From Clostridia bacterium (GTDB lineage Bacteria > Bacillota > Clostridia > Oscillospirales > CAG-272): DNA of 55,259 nucleotides. A model generated the notes under the pieces. The model had not been told where the DNA came from, did not search any database, and saw only the letters and a list, made by a program, of their open reading frames with translations. Position numbers and translations under genes: made by a program. The stretch's first letter is position 1. Every line of letters begins with the position of its first letter. Below are positions 32,106 to 40,629 of the stretch, piece by piece. Where the stretch lies: positions 1 to 55,259 of the forward strand of contig JAFQPM010000028.1 in assembly GCA_017411745.1 (NCBI GenBank). Reading direction: 5' to 3'.

Positions 32106-34034
32106 ATGATGAATCTCAAATCTTTTCTCGCAAGTAAGGTCAGACGCTTATTATTGTTGCTTTTTGATATCTCTTGCTTTGCTCTGGTTTCGGTTGGCTA
32201 TTTCGTCGCCAACCTTCTTTTTGAGCCATATATTCCCTATAAAAGCATTAACTTTTTCGCAAATGCAGTTGTGCTTTTGCTCTTCATTCTCGTAGTGAGA
32301 TCGGCTTTCGGAGTATATAACAGCATCCTTCGCTACACCAGAACCTTCAACCACTTTAAGCTGATGATCGCTGATGTTGTCGGCGCTATGGCTGCTACGT
32401 TATTTTCTTGGATCTGCAAGCTTTACGAGGGTGCGTGGTTTTTCCTGATAATAGCATCTGTAAACGCTCTGATCACGCTTTTTTCGCGATTCGTGTACAG
32501 ATTGCTTTACAAATTGAAAAACAACCGTAGCTTCGACGAAAAAGATCGGATCCACATCGCTATCATTGGTGCGGGGCAGATAGGAGCTTGTCTTGCAAAC
32601 GAGCTGCTGTCAAACCCTCAGTCGATCTATGAGCCCGTTTTCTTTGTCGATAAAAATCCCGAAAAAGCAGGACATACGGTTGCGGGATTGAAGATATATG
32701 CCGAAGACGAGTCTGTATTCCAGCTGATCGAGAAAAACGACGTTGAGGAGATATTTATTGCGATCTCGGGAATAGATAACCATTCCGCCTCTCAGCTTTT
32801 TGATTTCTATAGCCGCACTACTTGCAAGCTTAAGATATACGACGTGCCCGTTACCGACTTTTCGGTTGGACAAAGCGGAAAGCTCATTCGCGGCAACATT
32901 CGAAACTTTGAGATCGAGGATCTGCTTTTCCGCAAGACCTTATCGGTCACAGACTCCGAGACCGTGAGCTATTATTCGGGCAAGGTCGTGCTCATCACGG
33001 GCGGCGGCGGATCTATCGGCAGTGAGCTTTGCAGACAGGTTGCAAAGTGCTCTCCCGCTCACCTGATAATTCTTGACATATACGAGAACAATGCATACGA
33101 TATTCAGCAGGAGCTTTTAAGAACTTACGGCAACAAGCTCAAGCTTTCGGTCGAGATCGCATCGGTCAGAGACCGCGAGCGTCTTGACTGCATTTTCAAT
33201 CATTACAAGCCCCAGATCGTTTTCCATGCCGCCGCGCACAAGCACGTTCCGCTTATGGAGCACAGCGGCTGTGAGGCAATCAAAAACAACATTTTCGGTA
33301 CATACAATACAGCCGACATGGCAGAAAAGCACGGGGCGGAGAAGTTTATTCTCATTTCCACCGACAAGGCGGTCAATCCCACGAACATTATGGGCGCGTC
33401 CAAGAGAATGTGCGAAATGATCGTTCAGAGCCGCACGGACAGTCAGACCTCGTTTGCGGCGGTGCGATTCGGCAACGTTCTCGGATCTAACGGCTCGGTA
33501 ATTCCATTGTTTAAGCAGCAGATAGCGCAGGGAGGTCCCGTAACGATCACAGACAGACGAATTATCCGTTACTTTATGACTATCCCCGAGGCGAGCCAGC
33601 TCGTTATGGAGGCAGGTGCTATGGCAAAGAGTGGCGAGCTTTTCGTGCTCGATATGGGCAAGCCGATAAGGATCTACGATCTTGCGCTCAATATGATACG
33701 TCTTTCGGGTCTTGAACTCAACAAAGATATCGAGATCAGGGAGATCGGATTGCGTCCCGGAGAAAAGCTCTACGAGGAGCTGCTTATCAAGACCGAAACT
33801 CTTGATAAGACCGAAAACGATCTTATATTTATTGAGAAGGACGAGCCCTTTGACCGTATTGCTATTGCCAAAAAGATGGACGAGCTCAACGAGGCTCTTG
33901 AGATGTCCAAGGATTCGATCGCATCTCCGCTGATCAAAGAAGCGGTGAAGCGTGCGGTTCCGACCTACGTTGATCCCGAGGAGATCAACCGCGTGGCAGA
34001 GAAGGCGCGGGAAATGGCAGAGGCGAATGCCTGA
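32106..34034 (+). CDS. CapD/PglF-type membrane nucleotide-sugar 4,6-dehydratase
   Basis: A 642-residue protein with four N-terminal membrane helices (~12-135), a first Rossmann-like domain (AIIGAGQIGACLANEL, ~145-285), and a catalytic SDR domain from ~295. The SDR has LITGGGGSIGSEL for NAD(P) binding, AAAHKHVPLME, and STDKAVNPTNIMGASKR containing the active-site Thr/Asp/Lys and the Met that replaces Tyr in this family. Homologues convert UDP-GlcNAc to UDP-4-keto-6-deoxy sugars, the first step to bacillosamine and related sugars for capsule or glycans. GGGGAGGAC precedes ATG 32106. It stands alone, not in a glycan cluster. Confidence 0.9.
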   Translation: MMNLKSFLASKVRRLLLLLFDISCFALVSVGYFVANLLFEPYIPYKSINFFANAVVLLLFILVVRSAFGVYNSILRYTRTFNHFKLMIADVVGAMAATLFSWICKLYEGAWFFLIIASVNALITLFSRFVYRLLYKLKNNRSFDEKDRIHIAIIGAGQIGACLANELLSNPQSIYEPVFFVDKNPEKAGHTVAGLKIYAEDESVFQLIEKNDVEEIFIAISGIDNHSASQLFDFYSRTTCKLKIYDVPVTDFSVGQSGKLIRGNIRNFEIEDLLFRKTLSVTDSETVSYYSGKVVLITGGGGSIGSELCRQVAKCSPAHLIILDIYENNAYDIQQELLRTYGNKLKLSVEIASVRDRERLDCIFNHYKPQIVFHAAAHKHVPLMEHSGCEAIKNNIFGTYNTADMAEKHGAEKFILISTDKAVNPTNIMGASKRMCEMIVQSRTDSQTSFAAVRFGNVLGSNGSVIPLFKQQIAQGGPVTITDRRIIRYFMTIPEASQLVMEAGAMAKSGELFVLDMGKPIRIYDLALNMIRLSGLELNKDIEIREIGLRPGEKLYEELLIKTETLDKTENDLIFIEKDEPFDRIAIAKKMDELNEALEMSKDSIASPLIKEAVKRAVPTYVDPEEINRVAEKAREMAEANA

Positions 34035-34060
34035 ACATAACAAAAAAGAACGACTCGCTT

Positions 34061-34257
34061 TGGCGTGATACTCTTAACGGAGTATCACGCCAGCTCTATT
34101 CGCCTCTCGGCGAGTTCTATTGCTTCGCAGTGATATTCGGCTTACGCCGAGTGATATTCGCTTCGCGAGTTTGGGAGGCGAATAGAATATCACTGAAGTC
34201 GCAAGGCTTCAATATAACTATCGCGCTTAGCGATAATACCACTCCGACGAAGTCGGA
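34061..34257. repeat. array of about eight short hairpins with GTGATATT-type linkers
   Basis: The hairpins are: 34061-34073/34080-34092 (13 bp, TTAACG loop); 34100-34104/34109-34113; a weak 34121-34129; TCGGC/GCCGA at 34137-34150; TCGC/GCGA at 34158-34168; GAAGTC/GGCTTC at 34195-34210; TATCGC/GCGATA at 34219-34235; TCCGAC/GTCGGA at 34243-34257. Linkers are AGTGATATT (34129-34137 and 34150-34158) in the first half, and complement-like AATATCACT, AATATAACT, AATACCACT in the second half. Thus larger pairings exist: 34096-34105 with 34176-34185 and 34128-34137 with 34186-34195. No gene is seen in 34035-34311. Confidence 0.75.
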
Positions 34258-34264
34258 ATATAAC

Positions 34265-34293
34265 TTCACTAACCATCAATTTTGTTGTATAAT
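34265..34293 (+). promoter_or_regulatory. promoter of the four-helix-bundle gene
   Basis: TTCACT (34265-34270), 17-bp spacer, TATAAT (34288-34293). The -35 lies in the last linker of the hairpin array. Confidence 0.6.
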
Positions 34294-34311
34294 ATTGGTA
34301 GAGGTGATATT

Positions 34312-34668
34312 ATGTCAAATAGCATTTTAAGAGACAAAGCAAAAAATTTTGCAAAGAATATTGTTTTCCTCTGCCGTAATATGAAGGCAGAGCACAAAGA
34401 AACGGTACTTATAAATCAGTTGTTGCGTTCAGGCACTTCCATCGGAGCAAACATTCACGAGGCTCAATATGCACAAGGCACGAAGGATTTTATATCCAAG
34501 CTTGAAATTGCGCAAAAGGAATGTTATGAAACAGAATATTGGCTTGAACTTTTATTTGAAACCGACTGTATTGAAGAATCCGCATACAAAACTATTCAAA
34601 ACGATTGCGGGGCTATACGCCGAATGTTAATTTCCTCGCTAAATACAATTAAGGCAAAACAAGAATAG
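34312..34668 (+). CDS. four-helix bundle protein (S23/Avd-like)
   Basis: A 118-residue all-helical protein of the four-helix-bundle family named for proteins coded in 23S rRNA intervening sequences, and related to Avd of diversity-generating retroelements. Visible family features are LLRSGTSIGANIHEAQ and the spaced helices with ISKLEIAQKECYETEYWLELL. No reverse transcriptase or variable repeat is nearby, so a DGR role is not supported. ATG 34312 has GAGGTG at 34301-34306; that site plus its spacer reads GGTGATATT, the same as the linker of the hairpin array just upstream. Biochemical function is unknown. The base composition is AT-richer than neighbours, suggesting acquisition. Confidence 0.85.
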   Translation: MSNSILRDKAKNFAKNIVFLCRNMKAEHKETVLINQLLRSGTSIGANIHEAQYAQGTKDFISKLEIAQKECYETEYWLELLFETDCIEESAYKTIQNDCGAIRRMLISSLNTIKAKQE

Positions 34669-34674
34669 GGGTAT

Positions 34675-34708
34675 GGGCTTTGCCCTGTGCCTTTGTAATA
34701 CAAAGGCG
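34675..34708. repeat. short hairpins between the four-helix-bundle and Nudix genes
   Basis: GGG/CCC around 34678-34686 and GCCTTTGTA/TACAAAGGC at 34689-34707 (19-nt palindrome). They may end the upstream transcript or be extra units of the hairpin array; the T run is lacking. Confidence 0.45.
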
Positions 34709-34748
34709 AAACTTGCGATAAAATGAATATAATTTAGAAAGGCTTTAT

Positions 34749-35213
34749 ATGGGAAACGAAAACACAAATTGGGGACAAAGCGTTACAGCTGTTGTGATTA
34801 AAGAAAACAAGGTGTTGCTTGCTCGACATACTTATGGCGGAGGAAAAGGAATGCTTATTGTTCCGGGTGGCTATGTGAACTCCGGTGAAACACCTCAACA
34901 AGCCTTAATCCGTGAATATATGGAAGAAACTCGTATTGAAATTAAACCGACAAACATTATTGGTATTAGATTTAATATGCACGATTGGTATATTGCGTTT
35001 CGTGCAGAATATGTATCCGGCGAGGCAGCTTCAGATAACGACGAAAATAGCGAAGTGCTGTGGATGGATATTGAAACCGCTCTGTCAAGAGATGATGTTC
35101 CCGAACTTACAAAAATATTGATCCAAAGTGCAATTTCTAAAGAAGATGGATTGATGTATAAAGAATATCAAGGCAACACCAAACATTCTCCTTACTCATT
35201 ATACTGTATATAA
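34749..35213 (+). CDS. Nudix hydrolase
   Basis: A 154-residue hydrolase. The Nudix box GYVNSGE-x7-REYMEETRI (residues ~42-66) has the metal-binding REYMEE core, but the usual Gly before the final hydrophobic residue is Arg. MutT-type enzymes of this size hydrolyse nucleoside diphosphate derivatives such as oxidised nucleotides or sugar nucleotides; the substrate is not readable here. AAAGG precedes ATG 34749. It is AT-rich like the four-helix-bundle gene upstream and may have arrived with it. The terminator at 35216-35250 follows at once. Confidence 0.87.
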   Translation: MGNENTNWGQSVTAVVIKENKVLLARHTYGGGKGMLIVPGGYVNSGETPQQALIREYMEETRIEIKPTNIIGIRFNMHDWYIAFRAEYVSGEAASDNDENSEVLWMDIETALSRDDVPELTKILIQSAISKEDGLMYKEYQGNTKHSPYSLYCI

Positions 35214-35215
35214 TT

Positions 35216-35250
35216 GAACCCCGACAGACATTGACAATCTGTCGGGGTTC
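35216..35250 (+). terminator. terminator-like hairpin after the Nudix gene
   Basis: GAACCCCGACAGA (35216-35228) and its exact complement (35238-35250) with a 9-nt loop; only a weak T-rich tail follows. Confidence 0.7.
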
Positions 35251-35255
35251 ATATT

Positions 35256-35363
35256 TGTCTTCTGCAATGCAACCATGGCTTAATGGACCGTCGAGGACAC
35301 CGGTCCCTACAAGGAGAATGGCAACATCCTTATGAGAACCAGCCTTTTGCGAGTCGCTCTTTT
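35256..35363. repeat. likely dispersed repeat fragment with GGACCG/CGGTCC dyad
   Basis: This gap between convergent genes holds a dyad of GGACCG and CGGTCC arms (around 35284-35307), followed by AAGGAGAATGGCAACATCC and a small GCGA/TCGC hairpin with a T run (35347-35365). I recall similar stretches as intergenic repeats in clostridial assemblies, but cannot show a second copy in this window. Confidence 0.3.
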
Positions 35364-35369
35364 TTGTTA

Positions 35370-37421
35370 TCAATGTATCTGAGTTCCCTCGGGGACCATA
35401 TCGTCAACGAAGATGACCTTGCATCCGCAGGCATTATTGGATGCCGCAAGCAGCATGCCATTACTCGTGACGCCCGTGATTCTTGCAGGCTCGAGGTTTG
35501 CGATGACTATGATCTTTTTGCCTACGAGCTCTTCGGGAGTGTAGTCGTGCTTGATGCTAGAAACTATAACTCTTTCGTCGATACCGTCGAAGAGGGTGAG
35601 CTTATAGCAGGAGTGAGACTTTCTGATCTCCTGACACTTTACGATCTTACATACGCGGAGGTCGAGCTTTGCGAAGTCGTCCATCTTGACCTTTTCTTCC
35701 TTGATAGGCTCGACGGGATCGGGCTCGCCGTAGGTCTTTTCCTCAACTACGGGGTTAGCCGCAGCCTCTGCCTCGGCGTTGAGTCTCTTTTCCTCGTCGG
35801 TCTCGGCGTAGGAGAAGTCGAGAAGATCGACGAATCTTTCCTTTTCGATCGCATAGAGGAAGAGATAGAGACGGGGGCCCTGCTCCTTATTGATGAGAAG
35901 CTTATATACGGTCTTGAAGAATTTACCCTGGATAGCCTTGAGCTCCTTCTGATCGGTTATCTCGGGGTATATTTTCTTGGGAATGGCGTAGAGCTCAGTG
36001 TTGAGGTCGTCAAGCGTGTAGCTTCCGTTTGCGATATAATCGTGGAGCGCGGCGATCGCCTGCTTTTCTTTATCGTCAAGCTCATTCCAGATCTCGAAGT
36101 TACGGGTATTGCGGAGCTTATTGACCTGCTCTGGCGCGCACTGCTCAAGCCAGAACTTTGCACGGTCGAGTCTATCAGCAAACTGCTCGTAGGTATAGGG
36201 TGTACCGATCTTTTCGAAGACGGTCTCAAGCATAGGCACGTTGAAGTCTACGATAGAGCCGAGCTGTACGAGAAGTCCCATAGGCACGGTCTCGAGTTTT
36301 CTGCCGTCGATAACACAGTTGTACATTACCGATGCGGTATGCTCGTTAGCGGTGCCGTTGATATATTCGTTATACATCTTATCGAACTCGAAATACTGAC
36401 GGAGGATTCCGTCGTCGAAGCAGAAGTCGAACGCCTTGGTGGGCTCGGTCTTGGAATAGAGCCAAAGGATTATCTCGGGCTGATAGAGCTTAAGCAGGGT
36501 TTCGGGGGTCATATTCAGACCCGAGGAGGAGGACATTTTGCCCGCAACTCCCTTGATTCCAATGAACTCATAGCCCTGGAACAGCGGTGCTTCGTGACCA
36601 AAGATCTTCTTGGAGATGACCTTGGAGTTATTGTAAGAGCCTGTGGGTGCGGCGTGATCCTTTCCGCCCGGCTCGAAGTCTACCTGCTCGTATCTCCAGC
36701 GCATAGCCCAGTCTACCTTCCAGCCAAGCTTGCAGTTGAAGTTTTCAAGGAAATTGAAGTGTCCCTTGTGTCCGCAACGGCAGGTGAACTCTGCCTCGGT
36801 GCAATCGTCGGAAAGGGACGTGATAGTTGTGAAGTCGGTATGACACTCGGGGCAGAAGATGCTGACGGGGTAATAATTTGCCTTTTCGGCATCGTGCTCC
36901 GCGCGTCTTTCCTCCTCGCTCTTGGTCATATCCTTGGTCTTGAAGGAGTCGAGTATCTCAAAGATCTCGCCTCTCTTCTGCAAGGACTCGATGATATCCT
37001 TGGTGTATTTGCCCGAACGGTACATTTCTGCCTGATAACGACAGTCGAGCTTGATACCAAAGGGCTCGATACCCTTGAGGAATTCCTCCTCAAAGTGTTT
37101 TGCGTAATTTTCATGGCATCCGAACGGGTCGGGAATATCTACGTAGGGAACACCGATATATTTATCGAACGCATCGCCGACAACCGCCTGCACGTTTGCA
37201 GGGATCTTGCGGCAACGGTCGTATTCGTCCCAAGAAATGAGAAGACGCGCCTTTTTGCCCTTCTTTTCAAGAGCCTTGACAACGAAAAGCGGTGTTGCAA
37301 GATCTCTGAAGTTTCCTATATGGACCGAGCCCGAGGGGCTCACTCCCGCGGCGCAGACGTATTCGTCTTTATCGGGGTTGTTCTTTATTATTCGTTCAGC
37401 AATTTCTTCTGACCAGTGCAT
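35370..37421 (-). CDS. lysK: class I lysyl-tRNA synthetase fused to a C-terminal tRNA-binding domain
   Basis: A 683-residue enzyme that should charge tRNA-Lys. It is a class I (archaeal/spirochaetal type) synthetase, not the usual bacterial class II: HIGN at 34-37 in GVSPSGSVHIGNFRD, a zinc-like knuckle CPEC/CRCG (~205-235), MRWRYEQVDFEPGGKDH, and the KMSKS loop GKMSSSSG near residue 290. Residues ~577-683 (DFAKLDLRVCKI, then NLEPARITGVTSNGMLLAA) are an OB-fold tRNA-binding domain of the MetRS-C/Trbp111 type, which is not part of ordinary class I LysRS (~520 residues). The helical anticodon region lies between. Start ATG 37421 follows GGAAAGGA; the longer in-frame opening to 37451 lacks a site. 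A TTGACA/TACAAT promoter precedes it. Confidence 0.9.
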   Translation of the reverse strand: MHWSEEIAERIIKNNPDKDEYVCAAGVSPSGSVHIGNFRDLATPLFVVKALEKKGKKARLLISWDEYDRCRKIPANVQAVVGDAFDKYIGVPYVDIPDPFGCHENYAKHFEEEFLKGIEPFGIKLDCRYQAEMYRSGKYTKDIIESLQKRGEIFEILDSFKTKDMTKSEEERRAEHDAEKANYYPVSIFCPECHTDFTTITSLSDDCTEAEFTCRCGHKGHFNFLENFNCKLGWKVDWAMRWRYEQVDFEPGGKDHAAPTGSYNNSKVISKKIFGHEAPLFQGYEFIGIKGVAGKMSSSSGLNMTPETLLKLYQPEIILWLYSKTEPTKAFDFCFDDGILRQYFEFDKMYNEYINGTANEHTASVMYNCVIDGRKLETVPMGLLVQLGSIVDFNVPMLETVFEKIGTPYTYEQFADRLDRAKFWLEQCAPEQVNKLRNTRNFEIWNELDDKEKQAIAALHDYIANGSYTLDDLNTELYAIPKKIYPEITDQKELKAIQGKFFKTVYKLLINKEQGPRLYLFLYAIEKERFVDLLDFSYAETDEEKRLNAEAEAAANPVVEEKTYGEPDPVEPIKEEKVKMDDFAKLDLRVCKIVKCQEIRKSHSCYKLTLFDGIDERVIVSSIKHDYTPEELVGKKIIVIANLEPARITGVTSNGMLLAASNNACGCKVIFVDDMVPEGTQIH

Positions 37422-37464
37422 TTTTTTATCCTTTCCTATATTTAAGTACAAAATTATTCATCAT

Positions 37465-37493
37465 ATTGTAGCACACTTTTTTTCTTTTGTCAA
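37465..37493 (-). promoter_or_regulatory. sigma-A promoter of lysK
   Basis: Minus strand: TTGACA (37493-37488), 17-bp spacer, TACAAT (37470-37465), just beyond the araC-family stop codon. Confidence 0.85.
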
Positions 37494-37501
37494 CACCATT
37501 A

Positions 37502-38368
37502 TTACCTCTGCTGAGCTTTTGCCTGATCGCTCTCGCCTATCGGGATCGACGCGTCGAATATTTCTCCGCGATTGTTCTTTCTGTATTCCGAGGGCGACGT
37601 GTTCATCTGTTTTATAAAAGCTCTGTTGAATGTTCTCAGAGTGCCAAAGCCCGCTGCACAGGAAATCTCCGTAATATTCATCTTTGTGGTCCGAAGCAAT
37701 CTGCATGCCTCCGAAACGCGCAGGGAATTGACGTAGTCGTTAAATCTTATACCCAGCTTGTCTCCAAAAAGGTGAGAAATGTAATATTTGCTCAGATGGA
37801 TCTCCTCCTCCAGCGCGGAAAGCGAAAGGTCCTTGGTAAAATTCTGCGAGCAATACTGCACAACGGCTCTCATAGACTGATTTTCGTCCGATCTTGCGTG
37901 TCGGAGCGGCAACATGCCGAGGATCTCCGCAAAGAACGACATAAAATAGCCTTTCAGGAGCGTTTCTCTGTAATTTGCGGAAAAGCTTTTTGTATCGCTT
38001 AATATATTTATGAGCGAAATTATGCGAGGATTTCTGTCGGCGTGACGGATGACCGGGTCTTGCGGATGTTCCGCGGAGATGACCGCGGAAAGATCGGGAG
38101 CGAGGTCGGGATTGACGATAAAAAGGTGATATTTGTTTTTATTGTCACCGTCCTCAAATCTGTGTATACGGTTGGGGAATACCACCAGAAGATCTCCCGT
38201 TTTGACGTCGTAAACGTCGGAATCTATATACGCTTTTGTGTAGCCCTCCTGCATATACACTATTTCTATGTGATAATGCAGATGTGCGCCGCACTGCAAC
38301 GGCTGTATGAAGTTCCCGTCGTTGCGGTAATAGAAGTCCTCCGTCTTTTTTTCGTATATGATCTTCAC
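37502..38368 (-). CDS. AraC family transcriptional regulator
   Basis: A 288-residue regulator with an N-terminal cupin-like sensor domain (~15-95; HLHYHIEIVYMQEG, GDLLVVFPNRIHRFE) and two C-terminal HTH motifs (~175-275; LSLSALEEEIHLSKYYISHLF and ITEISCAAGFGTLRTFNRAF). Such cupin-AraC proteins usually sense sugars in gut Firmicutes. It starts 15 bp after the stop of the DUF5722-like lipoprotein gene and is probably in its operon, so it may regulate that gene or a distant glycan locus. Confidence 0.9.
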   Translation of the reverse strand: MKIIYEKKTEDFYYRNDGNFIQPLQCGAHLHYHIEIVYMQEGYTKAYIDSDVYDVKTGDLLVVFPNRIHRFEDGDNKNKYHLFIVNPDLAPDLSAVISAEHPQDPVIRHADRNPRIISLINILSDTKSFSANYRETLLKGYFMSFFAEILGMLPLRHARSDENQSMRAVVQYCSQNFTKDLSLSALEEEIHLSKYYISHLFGDKLGIRFNDYVNSLRVSEACRLLRTTKMNITEISCAAGFGTLRTFNRAFIKQMNTSPSEYRKNNRGEIFDASIPIGESDQAKAQQR

Positions 38369-38383
38369 TTGAGTCCTCCGTTA

Positions 38384-40597
38384 TCAATCGCGATCTTTCA
38401 TTTTTCGCTTTCTTTGCACGGAAAGCAAAATGATCAATCCACACAATGCAATGCCGGCGATACATACGATTATTGTTACCACGGTCGAATTGCGTCCGTT
38501 GCCCGAAGAACCGTAAAGCATTATATCCTCTACGGTTATTTCGAGATCGCCGCCGTTTTCAGCCGAATACGCGCACAACGATACCTTCAGCTCATCGGAA
38601 GATCTGACGCTATCCGTGAACGAGGTTATGTCAAAATAGTAGGTAGTCGGAGATTCCGACAGATCCGCCTCTCCAACGTACACTGCACGCTCGTCTCCCT
38701 CTCTCGAGATGATCAATGCAACTCGCGAGTTCTGCGAGGAGGACATAGTTATTCCAATATATCCCGAGGAGATGAGCTCCGATGCCGACATATCGGCGGT
38801 CGTCATTGCAACGTGAGATTTATCAAGATCTCCGCAGACGGTTATTATTTGCTTTTCCAAGCCGTCCTCGGTCGTCAGGGGGGAAACGTTAACGTCGTAT
38901 GCTCCGCCCATAGCACAAAGCTCGTTTGCCGAAAGCGATAGTTTTCTTTCCTTTTTCAGCAAAGACTCGGAAAGTGTCGTTTTTACGTTCTGCTCAAAGA
39001 CGAGCTCAACCGTTTGATATTCGCTGAATTTTGGTGTGACTGCGCCGGTTATTTTATTGATATATTCACTCAACTGGCTAGCGGCGTTACTTCCGCACAT
39101 TAAGACCGAGTAATAAAAATCCGCACGGTTGCCTGAAGAGCTATACAATCCGCCCGGTTCGCTGTCCGCGGCATAGAGGAATGTGTCAAAACCCGCATCG
39201 GCTGCCTTATAATAGGTATAGGAATAATAGGCGGCTCTATTGTTTTCGCTGACATTGTTTGGCAAGGACAGGTGGTCTACTATTGCAGCTCTGCGCTCGG
39301 AGTCGTACAAAAGCGCATCCTGAGAAAGTATCTCAAAAAAGCTTGAAAGATTATTAGCACCCACGCGAGAATAAACGTCTCCGCTTCCCGACAGAAGCTC
39401 TCCTACGTCCTCTCCGCTACCAAGACTCAATGCGACGGCAAAATTCCACTGCGAAGAGGTAGAGCTGACCTTTGCGAATCTTGGCAAGAAGGACGCTATG
39501 CCGATATCACTTGACGAGGATGCCGCTTGCAATCCGTTATCAACCGAAACGTATACCTGCGCGTTTTTATTGTAGGAGCGCAGCACACTATCCGCCATCT
39601 TTGCCCAGGAATAGTATCCCGCAATGAATTCGTCCTCGGACATATTGCCCGCATTGCAATTAGTTTTGTAATCGTTGACACTGAAACCGATAATATAATC
39701 AAGCGCTGTTCCGTATTCCTTGCTCTCGCAGCCGTATCGGTTTGCCAAAAACGAATAAAACGCGCCCACGTATCTTGAGTTGCCGTCAGACATATTTGGC
39801 AGGTATCCTTCTTTTCCGTCGGTTGCCCCCGCACAATACAACGCGATTACGGGTTCTTTTGCGTATGATCCGTTTTCGGTCTTTTGGGGATATTTCAAAA
39901 CCGTGCGCAGATATACTTTCATTCCAAGCGCGGTTGCGTCGGTTATCTTCTTATCAAGCTCGGATACCGCCGCACCGTCAAAGTAGAAGGATCTGTCGCC
40001 GTAGAAGTAATTGATGGCACCGTCCTCATATCCGTTGAGTATCAGCTCGTTCATTTCTACCTCAAAAAGAACGCTTGAAGCGCCGAGCAGCTCTGCTTCG
40101 TATACATTTTCCGTAGATAGCCCCTTAAATCCGCCGTCGGTCGCGCCTGCCGAGGAGATTGAGAAGATGTCGGGATTGGTGATATACGCCACGGGAGAGA
40201 TTGCCTCATAGACCGCATCCTCGCCCTTTCCCGAAGTCACTCTCGCCAGCACGAATGCAGAGTTCTGCATTGAGCCGTTGTCTCCGTTAAGATCGAAATT
40301 AAAGGTCATTCTGTCCTTGACTCTCGCATTAGCGATAACCGTATAATCCTTCAGCTCACCCGTGTACGCATTTTCCATCGCCAAAAGGTACACCTTTTCT
40401 TTGCGATGCTCGTCCACGTACTCTTCCGAAAGTCCTGCTTTGAGCTTCACCTTGTTTTTGTTGCTTTTTACTTCCACAGACAAGATCTTATTTTCGGTCA
40501 CTTTCTCGTCCGATGCGCATCCGATAAGCGTCAATGAGCATAAAACAAGTGCGAGCAAAAGGGTCAAACAGATTGATCTCTTAAAAAGTTTCTTCAT
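38384..40597 (-). CDS. membrane-anchored DUF5722-like lipoprotein
   Basis: A 737-residue surface protein. The signal peptide ends in a lipobox-like LIGC (Cys27). Residues ~150-520 resemble DUF5722, a TIM-barrel-like glycoside-hydrolase fold: GGFKGLSTENVYEAELLG, SFYFDGAAVSELDKKI, GMKVYLRTVL, a block with GFSVNDY, and the late FDTFLYAADSEPGGLY. A beta-rich region (~535-700) follows, then a C-terminal membrane helix (~710-730) and QRKRKMKDRD, so it is tethered at both ends or re-anchored. Carbohydrate binding or hydrolysis is inferred from the fold. It leads an operon with the AraC regulator. Confidence 0.7.
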   Translation of the reverse strand: MKKLFKRSICLTLLLALVLCSLTLIGCASDEKVTENKILSVEVKSNKNKVKLKAGLSEEYVDEHRKEKVYLLAMENAYTGELKDYTVIANARVKDRMTFNFDLNGDNGSMQNSAFVLARVTSGKGEDAVYEAISPVAYITNPDIFSISSAGATDGGFKGLSTENVYEAELLGASSVLFEVEMNELILNGYEDGAINYFYGDRSFYFDGAAVSELDKKITDATALGMKVYLRTVLKYPQKTENGSYAKEPVIALYCAGATDGKEGYLPNMSDGNSRYVGAFYSFLANRYGCESKEYGTALDYIIGFSVNDYKTNCNAGNMSEDEFIAGYYSWAKMADSVLRSYNKNAQVYVSVDNGLQAASSSSDIGIASFLPRFAKVSSTSSQWNFAVALSLGSGEDVGELLSGSGDVYSRVGANNLSSFFEILSQDALLYDSERRAAIVDHLSLPNNVSENNRAAYYSYTYYKAADAGFDTFLYAADSEPGGLYSSSGNRADFYYSVLMCGSNAASQLSEYINKITGAVTPKFSEYQTVELVFEQNVKTTLSESLLKKERKLSLSANELCAMGGAYDVNVSPLTTEDGLEKQIITVCGDLDKSHVAMTTADMSASELISSGYIGITMSSSQNSRVALIISREGDERAVYVGEADLSESPTTYYFDITSFTDSVRSSDELKVSLCAYSAENGGDLEITVEDIMLYGSSGNGRNSTVVTIIVCIAGIALCGLIILLSVQRKRKMKDRD

Positions 40598-40629
40598 TTT
40601 CCGACTCCTATTTGATATTATCTGATATC

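Noticed and set aside
34061..34257. CRISPR array
   Set aside because: Repeats are short hairpins with varied stems and no equal-length spacers; no cas genes are present.
34265..34668. Diversity-generating retroelement (Avd accessory gene)
   Set aside because: No reverse transcriptase, template repeat or variable repeat is in the window.
35283..37412. Long open frame antisense to lysK
   Set aside because: Shadow of the synthetase gene; repetitive hydrophobic/acidic composition, no domain, no promoter.
35370..37421. Methionyl-tRNA synthetase
   Set aside because: Only the C-terminal OB domain is MetRS-like; the catalytic body has class I LysRS motifs.
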